From positions 20,534,001 to 20,598,000 of the forward strand of contig NC_084927.1 of the NCBI RefSeq assembly GCF_958298935.1: 64,000 nucleotides of DNA. Reading direction: 5' to 3'. A model generated the notes under the pieces. The model made no database searches. It saw nothing but the letters and a program-made list of their open reading frames with translations, and was not told the DNA's origin. The stretch comes from Phragmites australis (lineage: Eukaryota > Streptophyta > Magnoliopsida > Poales > Poaceae). The position numbers and the translations under genes were made by a program. This document shows, piece after piece, positions 1 to 12,620 of the stretch (position 1 is its first letter; every line of letters begins with the position of its first letter).

Positions 1-3000
1 ACCTCACCACCGACGTCCCTGTGACGCCAGCACGTGAACCGCCTCACCGTGCTTTCCCTCTCGTCTATAAATAGAGTAGCCCGTGTTTCTCTCTCCCTCC
101 CTTTCTCCACTTCGCCGCGCCACCGTACCACCACCACCGCCATTTCCGCCGCTGCAACCTCGCCGTCACCCATTCACCGTCCACGTGCCGTCAAGGAGTT
201 TCAGGACACTACCGCCATCTCTGTGCCGCTGCCTGCTCACCGGAAGCTCGACTGGAGCTCGTCCACGCCAATAGCCGAGCTACGCTGCTGCCATCTCTCC
301 GACGAATCGCCGGCCGCCACCCCGCCCGTCGTCATTCCTACGCTCGGTGAGCACCCCAAGCCCTAGCACCCCCCTCCTAGATAGTGTGTAGGCGTCCCCG
401 CACTCTCCTTTAGCTTTTCACCGTACGCCGTCGTGTTTTGGTTTTTGCCGCCGCAGTTGCGCTCGCCGCCGGCATGATTCTGCCCTGTGCTGTGATCCGG
501 CCATCGTGCCATATGCTCTAGAGGCGTTAGGCCTCTTTTCCTTGCAGGATTGGCCCCTCCCCGTGCAGGGGAGGTGCTGTCCAGTTGCACCGCACCGCCA
601 TCTCCTCTCTGGTGGTGATCTGGCGTCGTTTTCTCCGCCGGTCGCCGTCAAGATGATCCTTGCCGAGTCCGCCATGTCGCGTAGAAGCCCGGCGTTAACT
701 CGTCGTCGTGAAACTCCGGCGAAAACTCGATCCCGGCGAGCTTTCCGGCGTTGCGCCGCCGTGATTCCTCACCGCAGGCTTGTTTCCCCTCCGCTCCGCC
801 GCTCGCGCGCGTTCGCGCGCTGGCGCTCTCGCGCAAGCCAGCTGGGCCATATCTCGGCCTGGCCAGCAGGCCTGGCTCGGCCCAGTGGCAGGCTAGCCGG
901 CCTGGCCAGCCTAACCGCCAGCAGGCCGTGCCCCGTAGGCTGGCCCAACTCCCCTGGCCCGTTAGCTAGCCAGCCCAAGCCCGGCCCAGGCCCATCTAGG
1001 CCCAAATCCGGCCCAATCTAAGCCCATTAGGCCCAACTAGGTACTATTCATGCAGGTCCCACCAATTCACTGTTCATGTGGGACCAGGCTACTGTTTAGT
1101 GGACCCCACCCCATGGGTCCCACCTATGAATAGTGTTATTTCATAATTTCCCGATTTAATTTTATATTAAATCTTCCGGGAGCCGTAACTACTCCGTTCT
1201 GGCTCCGATTTCGGCAATTCTTTTGCCAAAATTCATCTAAAATCGAGATCTAGTTATCTGTTACATTATGATGTTTGTTAAGGCTCATTGGCTTTCCATT
1301 TGGTGTGATTTGGTTCTTCCCTAGTATAGCTCGTTAATGGTCGTAGTCACAATTGCAGATCTGCCAGAATTCTGTGAGTGCTGCGCGGGAAGCATCAGAA
1401 GCGAAGAAGATCCTGATTACAACCAAGATTTTGAAGAAAACTCCGGAGAAGGCAAGTCCTATTTCCTTGATCATGTTGAACCTATGTTTCCGAATAATAT
1501 ATATGATCAACTAAAATCGGACTTATTATTGCATGTGCTATATATTGCATTTTCTTTCAAACCACTTGTAATAGTTAATCCTATCAACACTGCCATGCAA
1601 TACATGTCATCATCCAGAATACATATCACCCTAGAAATACCTATTGTTAAATATATTAACGATAGACGACATCTTGATATCTAGCATGCTTAGGATGGAA
1701 TACATCTCCTCGGAAATGTCGTTTTTAAAACACTTCTCTTCGGAGATAAATTTACTGTTATCAATGATAACTTATTTACCATAATTCCTTGATGGTTGTG
1801 AATTTCGTGATTGTGGGAAAATCCTTGATGTCATGTGGGACATGGAAGGTGATGTGTAAAAATGGGTGAAAACTGTTTTGACGCGGGCAGGTAGAGTAGT
1901 CCTCCGGAGAGGATGCTCATGGGGGCTTGAGTTACATGATGGTATTTATTGCCCATGAAGATGCCTAGTCCGGCCGCTTAAGGACCGAGTCTTGCGCCGT
2001 CATGCTTAGCCACCCCGTGCAACCATGCGTCCTGTATGGGTAGGAATTGATTTTTCTTTCACTGGACTGAGTTGGGCATCGTACCAGGAGGCTGAGAGCA
2101 ACGAGCAGCCAAGGGTTTATCTGTCCCGTTGTTTGGAGGTTCAGGGACCGGCTTAGGCTTAAAAATGGAGGCTGGCCTTCGGAACATGCAGCTTTGGAAC
2201 TTGGCGTGTCTCGTGGAAAAGCCCGGCAGGAAAGGTGTTTGGAGAGTCTCGGTATGATTCGCTCCTCCGCTAGCTACGGTTGAAGGCTGAGCATATCGTA
2301 TGGGTAAAGCTGTACAACCTCTGCAGAGTGTAAACCTATTCGAATAGCTGTATCCACGGTCATGGACTTGCAAAGCACTGACCTCACTTGAATAGACTCC
2401 GGGTGCGTGCGTCTTAATGTGTGAGTATGTGGACTAGATGTCCGTGTGATGTGGTTCCTGGCTCGATCCGCCAGAAGCTGTGTGGTACTAGAGGTACACC
2501 AGATGTGATAAAAGGGACTGTGGAGTGAGGTATAGCCCCTCCCAGGACTAAAAACCCCCAGATATAAATTGTTAGCCTGATTTTTGGTTTTAAAACCGTC
2601 TGACAACTTTATTACCAGGTCACCTTCTAATACGTTGGGGACTTGAGGTGATACTCAGTACCAACAAAAAGATGCATGCAGTTTGTTTTCAAGATCTTTG
2701 TTATATTTATTTCAAAAGGTTAACAGTGGAGAGTATAACTGCATACCTGCATGAAACCTGCTTTACGCTTAAAACTATGCCGTAAAGCCTTACCCTTGAA
2801 ATACCCATATATGCATCTATCAACACTTTGAAGTAGTATAGGGCTTGCTGAGTACCTTTCGTACTCACTCTTTGTTGTCATTCAGATGAAGAAGCCGATG
2901 CCGACTTCGCCGGAGGAGAAACCAGAAATGAAGAATAGTATCTAAAGTCGCGTTCGCACCCTCGTTGCTTGTGGCTTGGGCTTTTGTTCCGCTGTGTGCT

Positions 3001-3181
3001 TTGATGGCCGCTAGGCCAGGTTTGTAATATACAGTATGGGTTGTAACCTTTTGTACTCTAAACTATATTACTTATGCACGAAGTTTGACTGTGATATTAT
3101 GACTGTTATACTGTGCGTCAGCTACGTAATCCAGGGACTGATACGTGAGACACAAGGGAACCCGGGCTCGGGGTCCTGACA
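1..3181 (+). mobile_element. Gypsy-type long LTR, 5'-truncated by the window edge
   Basis: No long coding frame with a known domain is present. The segment has the landmarks of the long LTRs of grass chromoviruses: a TATAAATA box at 66-73; a C-rich leader ending in a donor-like GGTGAG at 347-352; a conserved block near 2302-2345 (GGTAAAGCTGTACAACCTCT); and a CTTGCTGAGTAC...GTACTCAC block at 2848-2871. The same blocks occur in order in the LTRs at 24408-27314 and 37777-40947. The segment ends in ...GTCCTGACA at 3181. No primer-binding site follows, so it is a 3' LTR or a solo LTR rather than a 5' LTR. Orientation is inferred from the TATA box and block order. The open frames inside (for example 506-1021) are low-complexity Arg/Pro translations and are not called as genes. 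Confidence 0.65.
66..73 (+). promoter_or_regulatory. TATA box of the truncated gypsy LTR
   Basis: TATAAATA is followed by a pyrimidine-rich leader (CTCTCTCCCTCCCTTTCTCC) at about 90-109, the usual layout of an LTR U3/R promoter. Transcription would run to the right. Activity is not shown. Confidence 0.5.
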
Positions 3182-4239
3182 CTGGCAGTGAAAGAGATTT
3201 TGGAGTCAATAATAATATGCTGTTCTGTACTAGTGATTGTTTCACTCCTCTTGACTCATGCCTCTAGTTTTCCTTATTTTTTGTTTAAAGAAAAGGTAGT
3301 GCCTTTGACGAAATTAAATAATTGCCATGTCCATCTGCTTGTGGACCTGTTCAAATGAAGTCTGTTACTAGTATATCACTGGGTGGGATGATGACCATGT
3401 TTGACTTCTGAGTCAAAGATCACGTGCCCATTTCTCCATTTAATTTTGTTTTCTGGAAAAATCTGTGTTGTAAAGAATACAAGAACAGATCAAATGGAAG
3501 CATGGACATTGATGATCGAGTGGTTTTACCTGTAAAATGGGCAGCACTGATGAGAAGCATGCCTCGGGGTGGCTTGCGCTATATATCTTCACGGAAAGTA
3601 TTTCACATACAAGTCATTTGTATAACTTCGCTAGAGCTATAAGTGTTTCGATTCATTTGATTGATATGTGAGCCACCATAGAATTAATTTGATTCCTTAT
3701 ATGTGTGAACCTCCTAACCCATGTATATGTTAAACCTTAAGCCTGCAAATTAAGTATTGGGACACTGCTCTAAATCATTTCAAGTGCATGGTGTTTATTT
3801 AGAATCATGATGTTTTCTTGAAATTGAGTGGATTTATTTGGAGTCATATGTGATTTTCACGCATACTTCATCAGTTCAGCTAGCTGTTGGATAATCATCT
3901 GATAGAAGAAAATTCTACTTATCTCCAGTAAAAAAAAAAAAAAATAGAGCACACGATATCCAAGTTATCAGTTCTTCAAAATCAACAACTTGGACTATAT
4001 ATTTGTAATAATGTGTATCGCTACGGGAAGAGATTTAAATTCTTATAAACCATGGTAGGTGAAAAATACAGTGTCCTAGTAGGGGAAAAAGTTAAGCGAA
4101 AAATACAACGGGCACAAAATCCGGAACATTACCAAGCCATATCTGCTCGGGTTCTACAACCAGGCTGGGTGATGGCCCACCTGTCAGCTGGTCAAATCAG
4201 GTCGGCCCTGAGAGACAGCTGGTGGTTGGGTAAGCAAGG
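3182..4239. other. Intergenic, nothing recognised
   Basis: This AT-rich stretch lies between the LTR end and the OTU gene. It holds an A-run at about 3931-3944 and short open frames without recognisable motifs. The right part probably contains the promoter of the OTU gene; no clear TATA box was seen. Confidence 0.4.
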
Positions 4240-4547
4240 CCGTACGCGAAAGAAACCGCGGCAGCTCAACAGAGGAAAAATTCGCAACCGAACCCAACGG
4301 AAGCAATCAAAGCCAGCCAGCCGCGACGCTCTCCTCCCAGGCGGGCGTGAGAAGAAAGTGTCGCCGTCCTCTCCTCCCAGTCTGCCGCTAGCCGCCGCCC
4401 CATTCTTTCCTCCCCGCAGCCGCGCGCGGTTCAGGACCGGAGTGCTAGCTCGCCGGCGTTCCCTCTTCTTGTGCTGTCGGTGGTGGTATGGCTCTTCTCC
4501 TTGCTTGCTTCTTGGTTTGGAAATCGTAACCGTTTCTTCTATTTAGA
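4240..4547 (+). other. Probable 5'-untranslated first exon of the OTU gene
   Basis: This GC- and CT-rich block (CTCCTCCCAG motifs, CCGCCCC) lies in AT-rich surroundings upstream of the first coding exon. It looks like a grass 5'-UTR exon, followed by an intron of about 1.3 kb to the acceptor at 5796-5797. The exact start and donor are uncertain; GTATGG near 4486 is a candidate donor. The open frame 4052-4546 runs through it but resembles no known protein and is not called. Confidence 0.4.
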
Positions 4548-5433
4548 GGATTTCTGGGCGTTTCTTTGTGTCGCGGCGACGTGGGGCTTCGGGTTCTGGC
4601 CGGCGGGCGGACGCGGGGTCGATTGGAGTTGAATCAATCGAGGCTGTAGGGGGGATCTTGCCTTGGTGATCGGCCGGGTTGAATCGATCGAGATTGATTC
4701 GCAAAGAGAGCCCTGCGACGAATGAATGCCATGTGCGGGCTTGGCTTCATACGTTGTGCAGTTTATGAATTATCTTTTTCTTAGTTCCTTGCGCTAGGGT
4801 CCGATTCAGGAATGTCTGCCGAGAAAAGGTGGCTTGTTCGGTTGCTCTATTAGCAAAATGGTGTTGCTTCCCTAGGATTGAGTTCGTTCAATTTGGTGCT
4901 CCGATTTCGTTTGCCATGTTTGTGGGAAACGACCAACTGTAGATGAACAACCTATTTTGGGCACGATTGGAGGGGGAGATGGTTTACTCAAAACTGAAAA
5001 GCGAAATCCCTTTGGGATCTTGCCCCAGAGCACAGGTAGTCAGGATTCGGTGAAAAAGTGGATAGATACTGGATACCATTCGGACTAGTTCTACTTCCAG
5101 TAACCTAATGGTGGTTTGTTCGGAAGAAACAATAGGCACTCAATTTGTAGACTCCGGAGCTGGATACTAGTGCTGATGCCCTTCGTGAGCTTATAAAGAG
5201 CTAGCAGAGAAACTAAATTATTTGGACTTGAGGAGAGATCATCTTCCTATTCAAGACAAATTTCAGTATCCATGAGAGGTAGCCATCCAGTTCTCTGTTG
5301 TATCATCATGGCTCCTTGTGCTCCAAATGCAACATCGGTGCCTCCACCACACATATGTAGTTATATATATGGGAGGCCATGGTCAGCCCATGCATACAGA
5401 ATTAAATAATTATATGGAAGGTCAATGTAAGTC

Positions 5434-5568
5434 CAAATGGATAATTCATTATAACATATATGTTAAATGCATGCTGTTCAAATGGATAGTTCATTATACC
5501 ATATATGTTAAATTTATGCTGTTCAAATGGATAGTTCAGGATACCATATATGTTAAATGCATGCTTAA
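5434..5568 (+). repeat. Three 45-bp tandem repeats in the first intron
   Basis: CAAATGGATA recurs at 5434, 5479 and 5524, each followed by a near-identical 45 bp unit containing CATATATGTTAAAT. The period is exactly 15 codons, so an open frame (5318-5575) crosses all three. The block lies in the inferred 5'-UTR intron of the OTU gene, and the frame is most likely a by-product of the period. Confidence 0.85.
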
Positions 5569-5804
5569 CCTGTGATATGATATTGTCTGAGGTCTGTAGG
5601 TTAGGACTTAGGAATAGACGTAAATTATGCTTGAGGAGAAAGATATCTGACATGTACTTGTAAATTACATTCCCTATTTGGCTATTTATTTACTTCTTTT
5701 TAGATATTAAATTTCTTTCACTACTTCAAGATCTCTTCTAACACATTTAGCTTAGCATTATTTATATAATATAAATGTTTTTCCTGATAATCTCTAGGTT
5801 GGAG

Positions 5805-8510
5805 ATGGCACATATGTTTCCAAATGAAGGTGCCTCATCCAGCTCAACCTCTATGAGCAGCCAGAGAAGTCAGACCGATGATGATAGGATGATTGCAATG
5901 GTTCTCACAGAAGAATATGCCAAGTTAGATGGTGCTATAGCCAAGCGTCTTACGAATTTAACTTCAATTCCTGTAAGATATCGCATGACTTTTCTGTTCT
6001 TTGTATTTCCTTTCCTTGTTCCTTTTCTTCCCTGTGCAGAACTGTTGATTTTTTTACCAAATACTCATTTCATCTGTACGTGTGTAGCATGTTCCCCGGA
6101 TTAACACATACTTCCCGACATATAGTGATGCCACTATGGACCATTATCGCCTTCTTGATAGGTAACTTTTCATAAACTTTAGTTTGTTTCAATCTGCTCA
6201 AGCTTTCGCATTTATTCATTAGAAGGTAGGCCCTCATTTTTCACAAGATATTTCATTTTTCCCCTTATTTTGCGAAGGCATTAACTTTCTGCACGTTCAT
6301 ATTGGTTTACTCCATCCTCCCATTAGTCTTTTGGCTAACGTTCTGCATGCTGACATTGGTTAACTCCATCCCCCCATTAGTGTTTTGGCAAACATTTGGA
6401 GATCCCTGTCCATGAGAGTTGAGAGTGTATGAGTTTGTCTTGCTCATAGAAATCTGTAGCCCTTTAGTTAAAGGCTCAAAGCACATGTTTTTCTTTTGAG
6501 TATTGAAATTGGGGATTGTACCTAGGATCTTGAGAAGACATTAAAAAAACTGTGAAGCAACATGCAAACTGTGGGAGACTCAACTTAGGATGTGTGCCCG
6601 ATCATGCAGCCAACTTCTAAAACACATAAATTGCTTCCTTTTCTTTCTGAAATTTCCATTTGCATGTATATCTGCATTTCCAAACAATCTTTATCCATAT
6701 CTATAATTGATGCGCATTATGGATATGAAAGTTCAGTCTCTTGTACCTTCTGCCTGTCTCAGTTGTAAATGGAATATCAACATCCTTTCATGATGTAAGA
6801 GTTTTTTTGTAGGCTAAATGCATATGGCTTGTACGAGGTGAGGGTATCTGGTGATGGAAATTGTCAGGTTCACGAACTTCTTATGCCCATTCTATTTACT
6901 TGATGAAATTAGATAATCCTGTTAAAACTCTTAATCATATGTTCATCTGGTTGTTTCTTTGTTCATGTAGTTTCGTGCACTCTCAGACCAGCTATACCGA
7001 TCACCTGAGTATCACAAGCATGTTCGAAAGGAGATTGTAAAGCAGGTATGTCAATACCTGGCCATATTGGGAGTACCATTTTTTAGTTTATGTTACCAAG
7101 CTCATATGGCTCACAACAGCAAGTTCTTGGATGCTGCAACACATGCTTTTGACCTTCATGATTTTGTCGCTCTGTGCTTAACTATATTAGTATTTCTTGG
7201 TGTGAAGTATTAAGAAACATATTTTCTCATTATTGGTCTGATAATTCCCTTGTCTGAGAGACATGCATTACATGTGCTGTTTTTCTCTTTATGCAGCTCA
7301 AGGAATGTAACTCCTTGTACGAAGGTTATGTTCCAATGAAATATAAACATTATTGCAAGAAAATGAAGAAGTATGTATTTTCCTAGTATTAACTTTGCTA
7401 CTTTAATAAAAACAGTTCCTGAACTTGTGATTTTGTAACTGTGGTGTCATCAAAATACCATCTTTTCCAGGTCTGGTGAATGGGGTGACCATGTCACGCT
7501 GCAAGCAGCTGCTGACAAGGTTAATTATCTTTTCCCTGCTATGTTTTCACTATCATTTGCTCAGCTAAATTTTCGTGCAACTACTGTAGTACTGCAAGAT
7601 TTTGTCTTTACATTACTATGCAAATAATTGCTATTATTTTCATATCTTACTAAAATGCAAGACAATGATAGCCTGTGTTGTTCATGCCATGACCTTAGAA
7701 TAGAACCTTTATGATCTTGTAATCTGTGTTGTTTTAATGTATTTGGATTCATCGTACATCATTTGATATTTACATTGTACTTCACTAAAAGCTCCATACT
7801 TTTGAGGCAAACACATACTTGTGGTTTGTACTCTAAGGGCAGTCAGTACGCATATTTACTGTTGCACAGCATGAGTTCCCTGGAGAAAGAATATGTGTAA
7901 TGTTTCCCTTTACCTTTTGGCAGTTTGCTGCGAAAATCTGCCTTCTAACATCATTCAGAGATACCTGTTTTGTTGAAATTATTCCACAATATCAAGCTCC
8001 ACAGAGAGGTAAGGTTTGCAATGCAACCTTATTAGTTACTAGCTTATCAGCGACACAGAAAACTGTGTACTGACATAGAAGACCTCACAAGTGACCACTA
8101 GCTGTTTGCATCTTGTCACTTTCACTATGTGCTGTTTCAGCATTATTAGTTTGTGTTTGGATTTGTTGCAAGACCTCGCCCATACACCTTTAAGCTTTAT
8201 GAGCACTGCACACTTGTGCAACACATAGGCAGATACAAAATCAATAAAGAAAAGTTACTGACCCTAAATCTTATGTTTTTCAGAGATTTGGCTAAGTTTC
8301 TGGTCAGAAGTTCACTATAACTCACTGTATGATGCTCGAGGTCAGAAACACAATATACTTCTCATAACTTGCTTATAACAAGTCGTAAATACATTTATGT
8401 GGTTGGCTCATGCTGTCATATACCCGTCTTTTTTGAGAAAAGGAAATACTTGTTGCCTTGCAGATCTCCCTAACAAATACAAGCCTAAGAAGAAGCACTG
8501 GTTGTTTTAG
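5805..8510 (+). CDS. OTU-family cysteine deubiquitinase (OTU9-12-like), nine coding exons, 227 aa
   Basis: Coding exons inferred from GT-AG sites with continuous frame are 5805-5972, 6088-6161, 6813-6867, 6971-7045, 7297-7370, 7471-7519, 7924-8008, 8284-8340 and 8464-8510. They total 684 nt including the stop. The product is a small OTU-domain protease that removes ubiquitin from proteins. The catalytic Asp/Cys motif SGDGNCQF places D95 and C98, and the catalytic His lies in WSEVHYNSLYD (H204). The N-terminus is Ser-rich (residues 10-22) and the C-terminus is Lys-rich and ends KKKHWLF. Size and exon pattern fit the short plant OTU proteins related to Arabidopsis OTU9-OTU12. ATG 5805 lies 7 bp inside the exon; an in-frame ATG at 5775 is upstream of the acceptor and so is intronic. 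No signal peptide or membrane segment is visible. The frame is intact, so the gene is probably functional. Ubiquitin-linkage preference cannot be read from the sequence. Confidence 0.88.
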
Positions 8511-9049
8511 TATTCATGCACACGTTTTGATTCAGACTTGGTGGACTTATTGCTTGGCCCTTCCACACTTTCACTACTGTTTTTTGGTGGCATCCTGGGG
8601 ATAACCTCTGCGGTTTTCTCCCCTATAGCTCTGAATCAATGGCCTGTGGCGTATGCTGGCTCCTCGGTATAGCATCACACAACATTAGATACAGTTACTA
8701 TACTGAACTTGAGGTTGTTCCCTTGTGAATAGATTCACCTTTACTGATATACAAATTTGTTGTATACCCTATGTGTTCGTTATATTCTTTATACAGCTAC
8801 ATATTTGTGCTCTTCATCAGTTCATTCACTTCATTTTTGGAACAATTCATCATTATCATTCTCATACCTAATGTCTACTGCCCTTAGCTGATACGTTTTA
8901 TTGCGCGTGGCGTCTATGCCTGAATATATGTTTACCAGTTATCATGCCTGGATGTAACAGCAGTTGTTGTACAGCCTGCCAAGCAGTGAACAGAAGCCGG
9001 AGTGACTGATACTGATTCTAATATGGTTCTACTGGAGTACATAGTTTTT
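8511..9049 (+). other. OTU 3' UTR and downstream flank
   Basis: AT-rich sequence follows the stop codon. The transcript probably ends somewhere in 8700-8900. No canonical AATAAA was singled out and no other gene is seen. Confidence 0.4.
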
Positions 9050-9249
9050 TTGTTATCGCTATTAAATCGTTTTGTTTTGACGACAAGGGGTGTTTGCTCT
9101 GGAGATTTTGCTGTGTTTAGACTTTGACTTGTGTTTAGGGTGCCAATACATGAAAAATGGTAACCGGACGGTAAACGCACTACTGAGTTGTTTTTAGCTT
9201 GTCTAATCTTGCAAGTATTAAATTCGTTGTCAGCCTGTTTGTTTTCATG
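9050..9249 (+). repeat. Left part of host repeat copy 1, interrupted by element A
   Basis: Shared strings such as TTGTTTTGACGA, GGTGTTTGCT, CTTGCAAGTATT and CCTGTTTGTTTTCA match 17290-17478 in the same order. The repeat resumes after element A at 15442 (GAAGCGTTTCTTATAG). The inner part starts GGGGTGTTTGC and the far end reads CCAAACGCCC, which resembles the ends of grass MITEs. Confidence 0.75.
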
Positions 9250-10682
9250 TGTAGCGAAAATGGTTTTATTAGGTCATGATTGTAATTTGGTGATTAATAA
9301 CAATATAGTTATTGGGATTAAAATGTTTGTTAAGAATATATGCTAGTAAGTCTTATGGATGTAATACATAAAGAAGTTACTGCAGCGGGAACAAAGCTCG
9401 GTTGAATTAGAAGAAGTTTCGGGAAAATTGACTACGCTGGATTGTCTGGTGCTCAGAGGGTTATACACAATGGAGCAATTTTGTATTCTGTGCAGAAACC
9501 AGAAGACTTCACCGGATGATTCTGTGTTATAAGAGTAAGAACACCGGAGCATTTAACAAAATATTGGATTTTTTAGAGGAGATGAAATTTAAGTTATTAA
9601 ATGGTCCGATGTTGAGGAGTTCAACATACCGAACTAATTGCATAGAGAAGAAATAGCTCGGCTTGGCGCAAGATGAAAACACCGGATAGTCCGGTGATGG
9701 AAGTGAAGGATACACGAGATAATTCGGTGTTCAGAATGTATTTGAGTAGGGTTCCAACGACTGGTTGTTAATGTTGTACTCACTAGATGGTTCGGTGCAT
9801 GTACTACTGTCGTCACCGGATCATCCGGTGTTCACAATAAAGTTAAGCCGTTGGAGCAACGAGCTAGTCTATGGGGTTGAGACTATAAATACCTCTCCAC
9901 TCAGCCATTTAAAGGGGCTGGAGTCATACATATCTGAGAAGACATCCAAGCTATCCAAGTGTTTAAATTGTTCATCCAAAGTGATTAAGCATAATATTTT
10001 AGAGTGATTAGTGCTTATAGGACTAGAGAGAAGTATTGCTAGATGCTGCAACCTAGAGAGTGGATCAATGAGTAATTCAATCATGTACTGAGAGGTACAC
10101 TGACGCCTTGGAGTCTTGGTGACTCACCGGTAACTTGTTGAGAGTGACTTCTCTCTAGGCCTGAGAGTGACTTGGTGTGGAGCGGCGATAAGAAGACTGT
10201 GCGGGGGCGTGGATGCTTTTGTCTTTGTGACTAAAGCTCTGAAATGAAGATGACGTACAACTGACCAGAAAAGAGGTTAGTGGTGAAATCTTGCCTTATT
10301 GGCTCATCGTACTTGAGGTCTTGTCTTGCTGACCTGGTAATTTAAGAGTTGTGATCGGAAGAGACTTGACGACCAGGTACATATCCTTTATGGAGTTTTA
10401 ACGTGGACTAGGGGTGGTTTATGTGTCACCGATATCGCGGAATAAAAATCTCTTATGCTGAGTTTGTCTCTCTAACTTATTTATATTTTTTTATTTATAT
10501 ACTTATAAGTTACCTTACTAGAGTATGTTGCAATCCTCTTGAGCGGTAGAGTAGGCACACTAAATAAATATAGAGCACATTTAGATAGAAATTGAGAAGG
10601 TTTATCTTGTGAAGTTTTTTTTGAGTAATTAGTTTATAAGTATCCTAATTTACCCTCTCTTAGAACGTCACTGATCCCTATA
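9250..10682 (+). repeat. Element A 5' LTR
   Basis: It starts TGTAGCGAAAATGG and ends ...GATCCCTATA, where the expected terminal CA is mutated to TA (the 3' LTR keeps CTACA). The U3 part carries several CCGGAT-type palindromes, and a TATAAATA box lies at 9884-9891. Confidence 0.85.
9884..9891 (+). promoter_or_regulatory. TATA box of element A 5' LTR
   Basis: TATAAATA is conserved at 14741-14748 in the 3' LTR and at 29529-29536 in the 5' LTR of element B, so it is the likely transcription start signal of the family. Confidence 0.65.
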
Positions 10683-10684
10683 AT

Positions 10685-10696
10685 TAGTATCAGAGC
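10685..10696 (+). other. Primer-binding site of element A (tRNA-iMet)
   Basis: TAGTATCAGAGC differs by one base from TGGTATCAGAGC, the complement of the 3' end of plant initiator tRNA-Met. It lies 2 bp after the LTR. Confidence 0.8.
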
Positions 10697-10815
10697 CTCG
10701 AGCCTCGTACTCTTGATAGGTTTAATTGTCTAGAGTTGTGACGTCCGGAGTTAGTATAGATATTGGTAGTGCTCCGTATTTTGACAGTACTAATTTTTTC
10801 TGTTGAAAAATTCTA

Positions 10816-12620
10816 ATGACATGTTATTTGCGAGCCAAAGGTCTAGATGTTTGGAGAGCCACCGAAAAGAGGATGAGACATCGTCTCACAAACAAGGAGA
10901 GACAATCCAATGCTATGACGAAGAGTATCCTTTTGTCATCTCTTGGTATCGATGTATTCAATAGAGTATATTCTTTCACCAATGTATATGATATTTGGAA
11001 TGCACAAAAGATGTGCGTAATAATAAATATCATGTGCTTGTTACTAAGCTCAATAGTATCAAATAATTTAGCCATAAAAGTGCTAATGATATGTACTCTC
11101 GATTGAGTATTCTTATTAATGAGATCAATATGCTAGGTTTGACGTAAATTGAAGACACTCAAGTGGTGAGAAGAATATTTTAAATTCTTCTTCCAAAGTA
11201 CAAGCCAATAATTTTTACCATCTATAACAACCACGACATGAGCAAGATGACTTCAAGATAAGTACTAGAAAAGATCACTGCCCATGAGAAGATAACCATA
11301 AATATAGAGGTTGAAGCTTTTATCCCAACCGACGTCAAAAACCTTATCCTCACAAACAAGCAAGTATAATGTTCACACATGAAGTCAAAGATGTGGAGAT
11401 AAGAGTAAGAGTCAAACTCAAGTGAAGATGATGATGAAGAAGAAGATGAGAGCGATGAAGAAAATGAGCAAACCCCTCAAGTGATGAAGAGATTGATCTC
11501 AAGATGGTTAAGCTCTTCTCACAAGTGAAGAAGAACATCAAGAGGATTAATACCAAGATTAATCATCTAATCCTATTGAAAGACTTAGTCAAAATAATTA
11601 ATTATATCAAGAAAAAGATGAATATTAAGAACAAAAGGGAGACAAGAGGAATAAGCAAAACATTTGTAAGTATGGGAAGATGGGTGAGTGAAGTTGAAGA
11701 TTCAAGCTCAAGTGATGAGAGTCTCACTATCCACTCCTCCAAGAGAAACGCTTTTTCAAGGTCATCATCATGCAAGTTGCCATCGCGCAAATTATCACAC
11801 AAGTGTCTTATGGCCAAAGGTATGGAAAGCGATGTAAATAATGATGAATCCGATGAAGATTCACCCTCTCAAGAAGAACTTCTTGGTTTGATCAATGAGC
11901 AGCAAAGGGCTTTAAATAAGCAATCTAAAGAAGTAAAGAAATTCAATACTCTGAATGATATTCATGTTATCTGTGTATCTAATTATGTATAATTATTGAG
12001 CAAATTTGAATTGCTAAATAAGGAGCATGAAGAGCTTAAGATAAAATTTGAGTGCATTGAATCTCAATCTAAGGTCATTTTGAAACAATCTACCTCTCTC
12101 TTTAATTTGAAATCTAAGGTAGATGTTTCCACTTCTTGTGATGATTTTATTGATTTATCTAGCTCATCCCTTTGTAATGAGACATATATTGAGAATATTA
12201 TTGTAAAAACATCTAATGAATTCATTGCACAAGAGAATGATGAGCTCAAATAAGAAGTGGAGAAGCTCAAGAATGATTTGGCAAGATTAAAGGGCAAGAA
12301 TCATATCCAATCTCCTCAAGATAACCATGCTACTATAGTGAAGAAGCTTACGGAGGGGTCCACCGTGACATGCTTTAAGTACCATCAAGAAGGCTATAAG
12401 TCCTTTCAATGCAAGTAAGTCAAGAAGGAGTCCAAGGAGAAGAAGAAGATGATGAACCTATCAAAAAATACCTCTAATATCTACACCAAGTCTAACTATA
12501 AGACTAAGACCAAGAGCAACCACTACACGCTCAAGAAGAAGAACAATGACAAAGTTATTACACACATGGTTAGGAGAAAAGACCAAAGGTGGAACAAACA
12601 TATTTGGGTGTCAAGGAAGT
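10816..12620 (+). pseudogene. Gag remnant of element A
   Basis: The frame opens with a copia gag segment (AKGLDVWRATEKRMRH, then SILLSSLGIDVFNRVYS) like the UBN2 region of SIRE-type gag. Later pieces at 11504-11992 and 11996-12253 are Ser/Lys/Glu-rich and match element B gag in order. A zinc-knuckle relic at about 12369-12414 reads TCFKYHQEGYKSFQC: the second Cys and the His of CX2CX4HX4C are both Tyr, so it could not bind zinc. Several stops and frameshifts break the frame. It ends near the IWVSRK segment, where a protease would begin in a full SIRE element. Confidence 0.8.

Noticed and set aside
506..1021. 171-codon frame inside the first LTR
   Set aside because: It is a low-complexity Pro/Arg/Ser translation in GC-rich LTR sequence. 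The conserved coding-like part of these LTRs lies further downstream.
5318..5575. 85-codon frame containing the three tandem repeats, considered as a small repeat protein
   Set aside because: The 45-bp period alone keeps the frame open, the opposite strand is open too, and it lies in an inferred intron.
5775..5804. Earlier in-frame ATG for the OTU gene
   Set aside because: It lies upstream of the TCTCTAG acceptor at 5791-5797, so it is intronic in the spliced model; the conserved start is at 5805.
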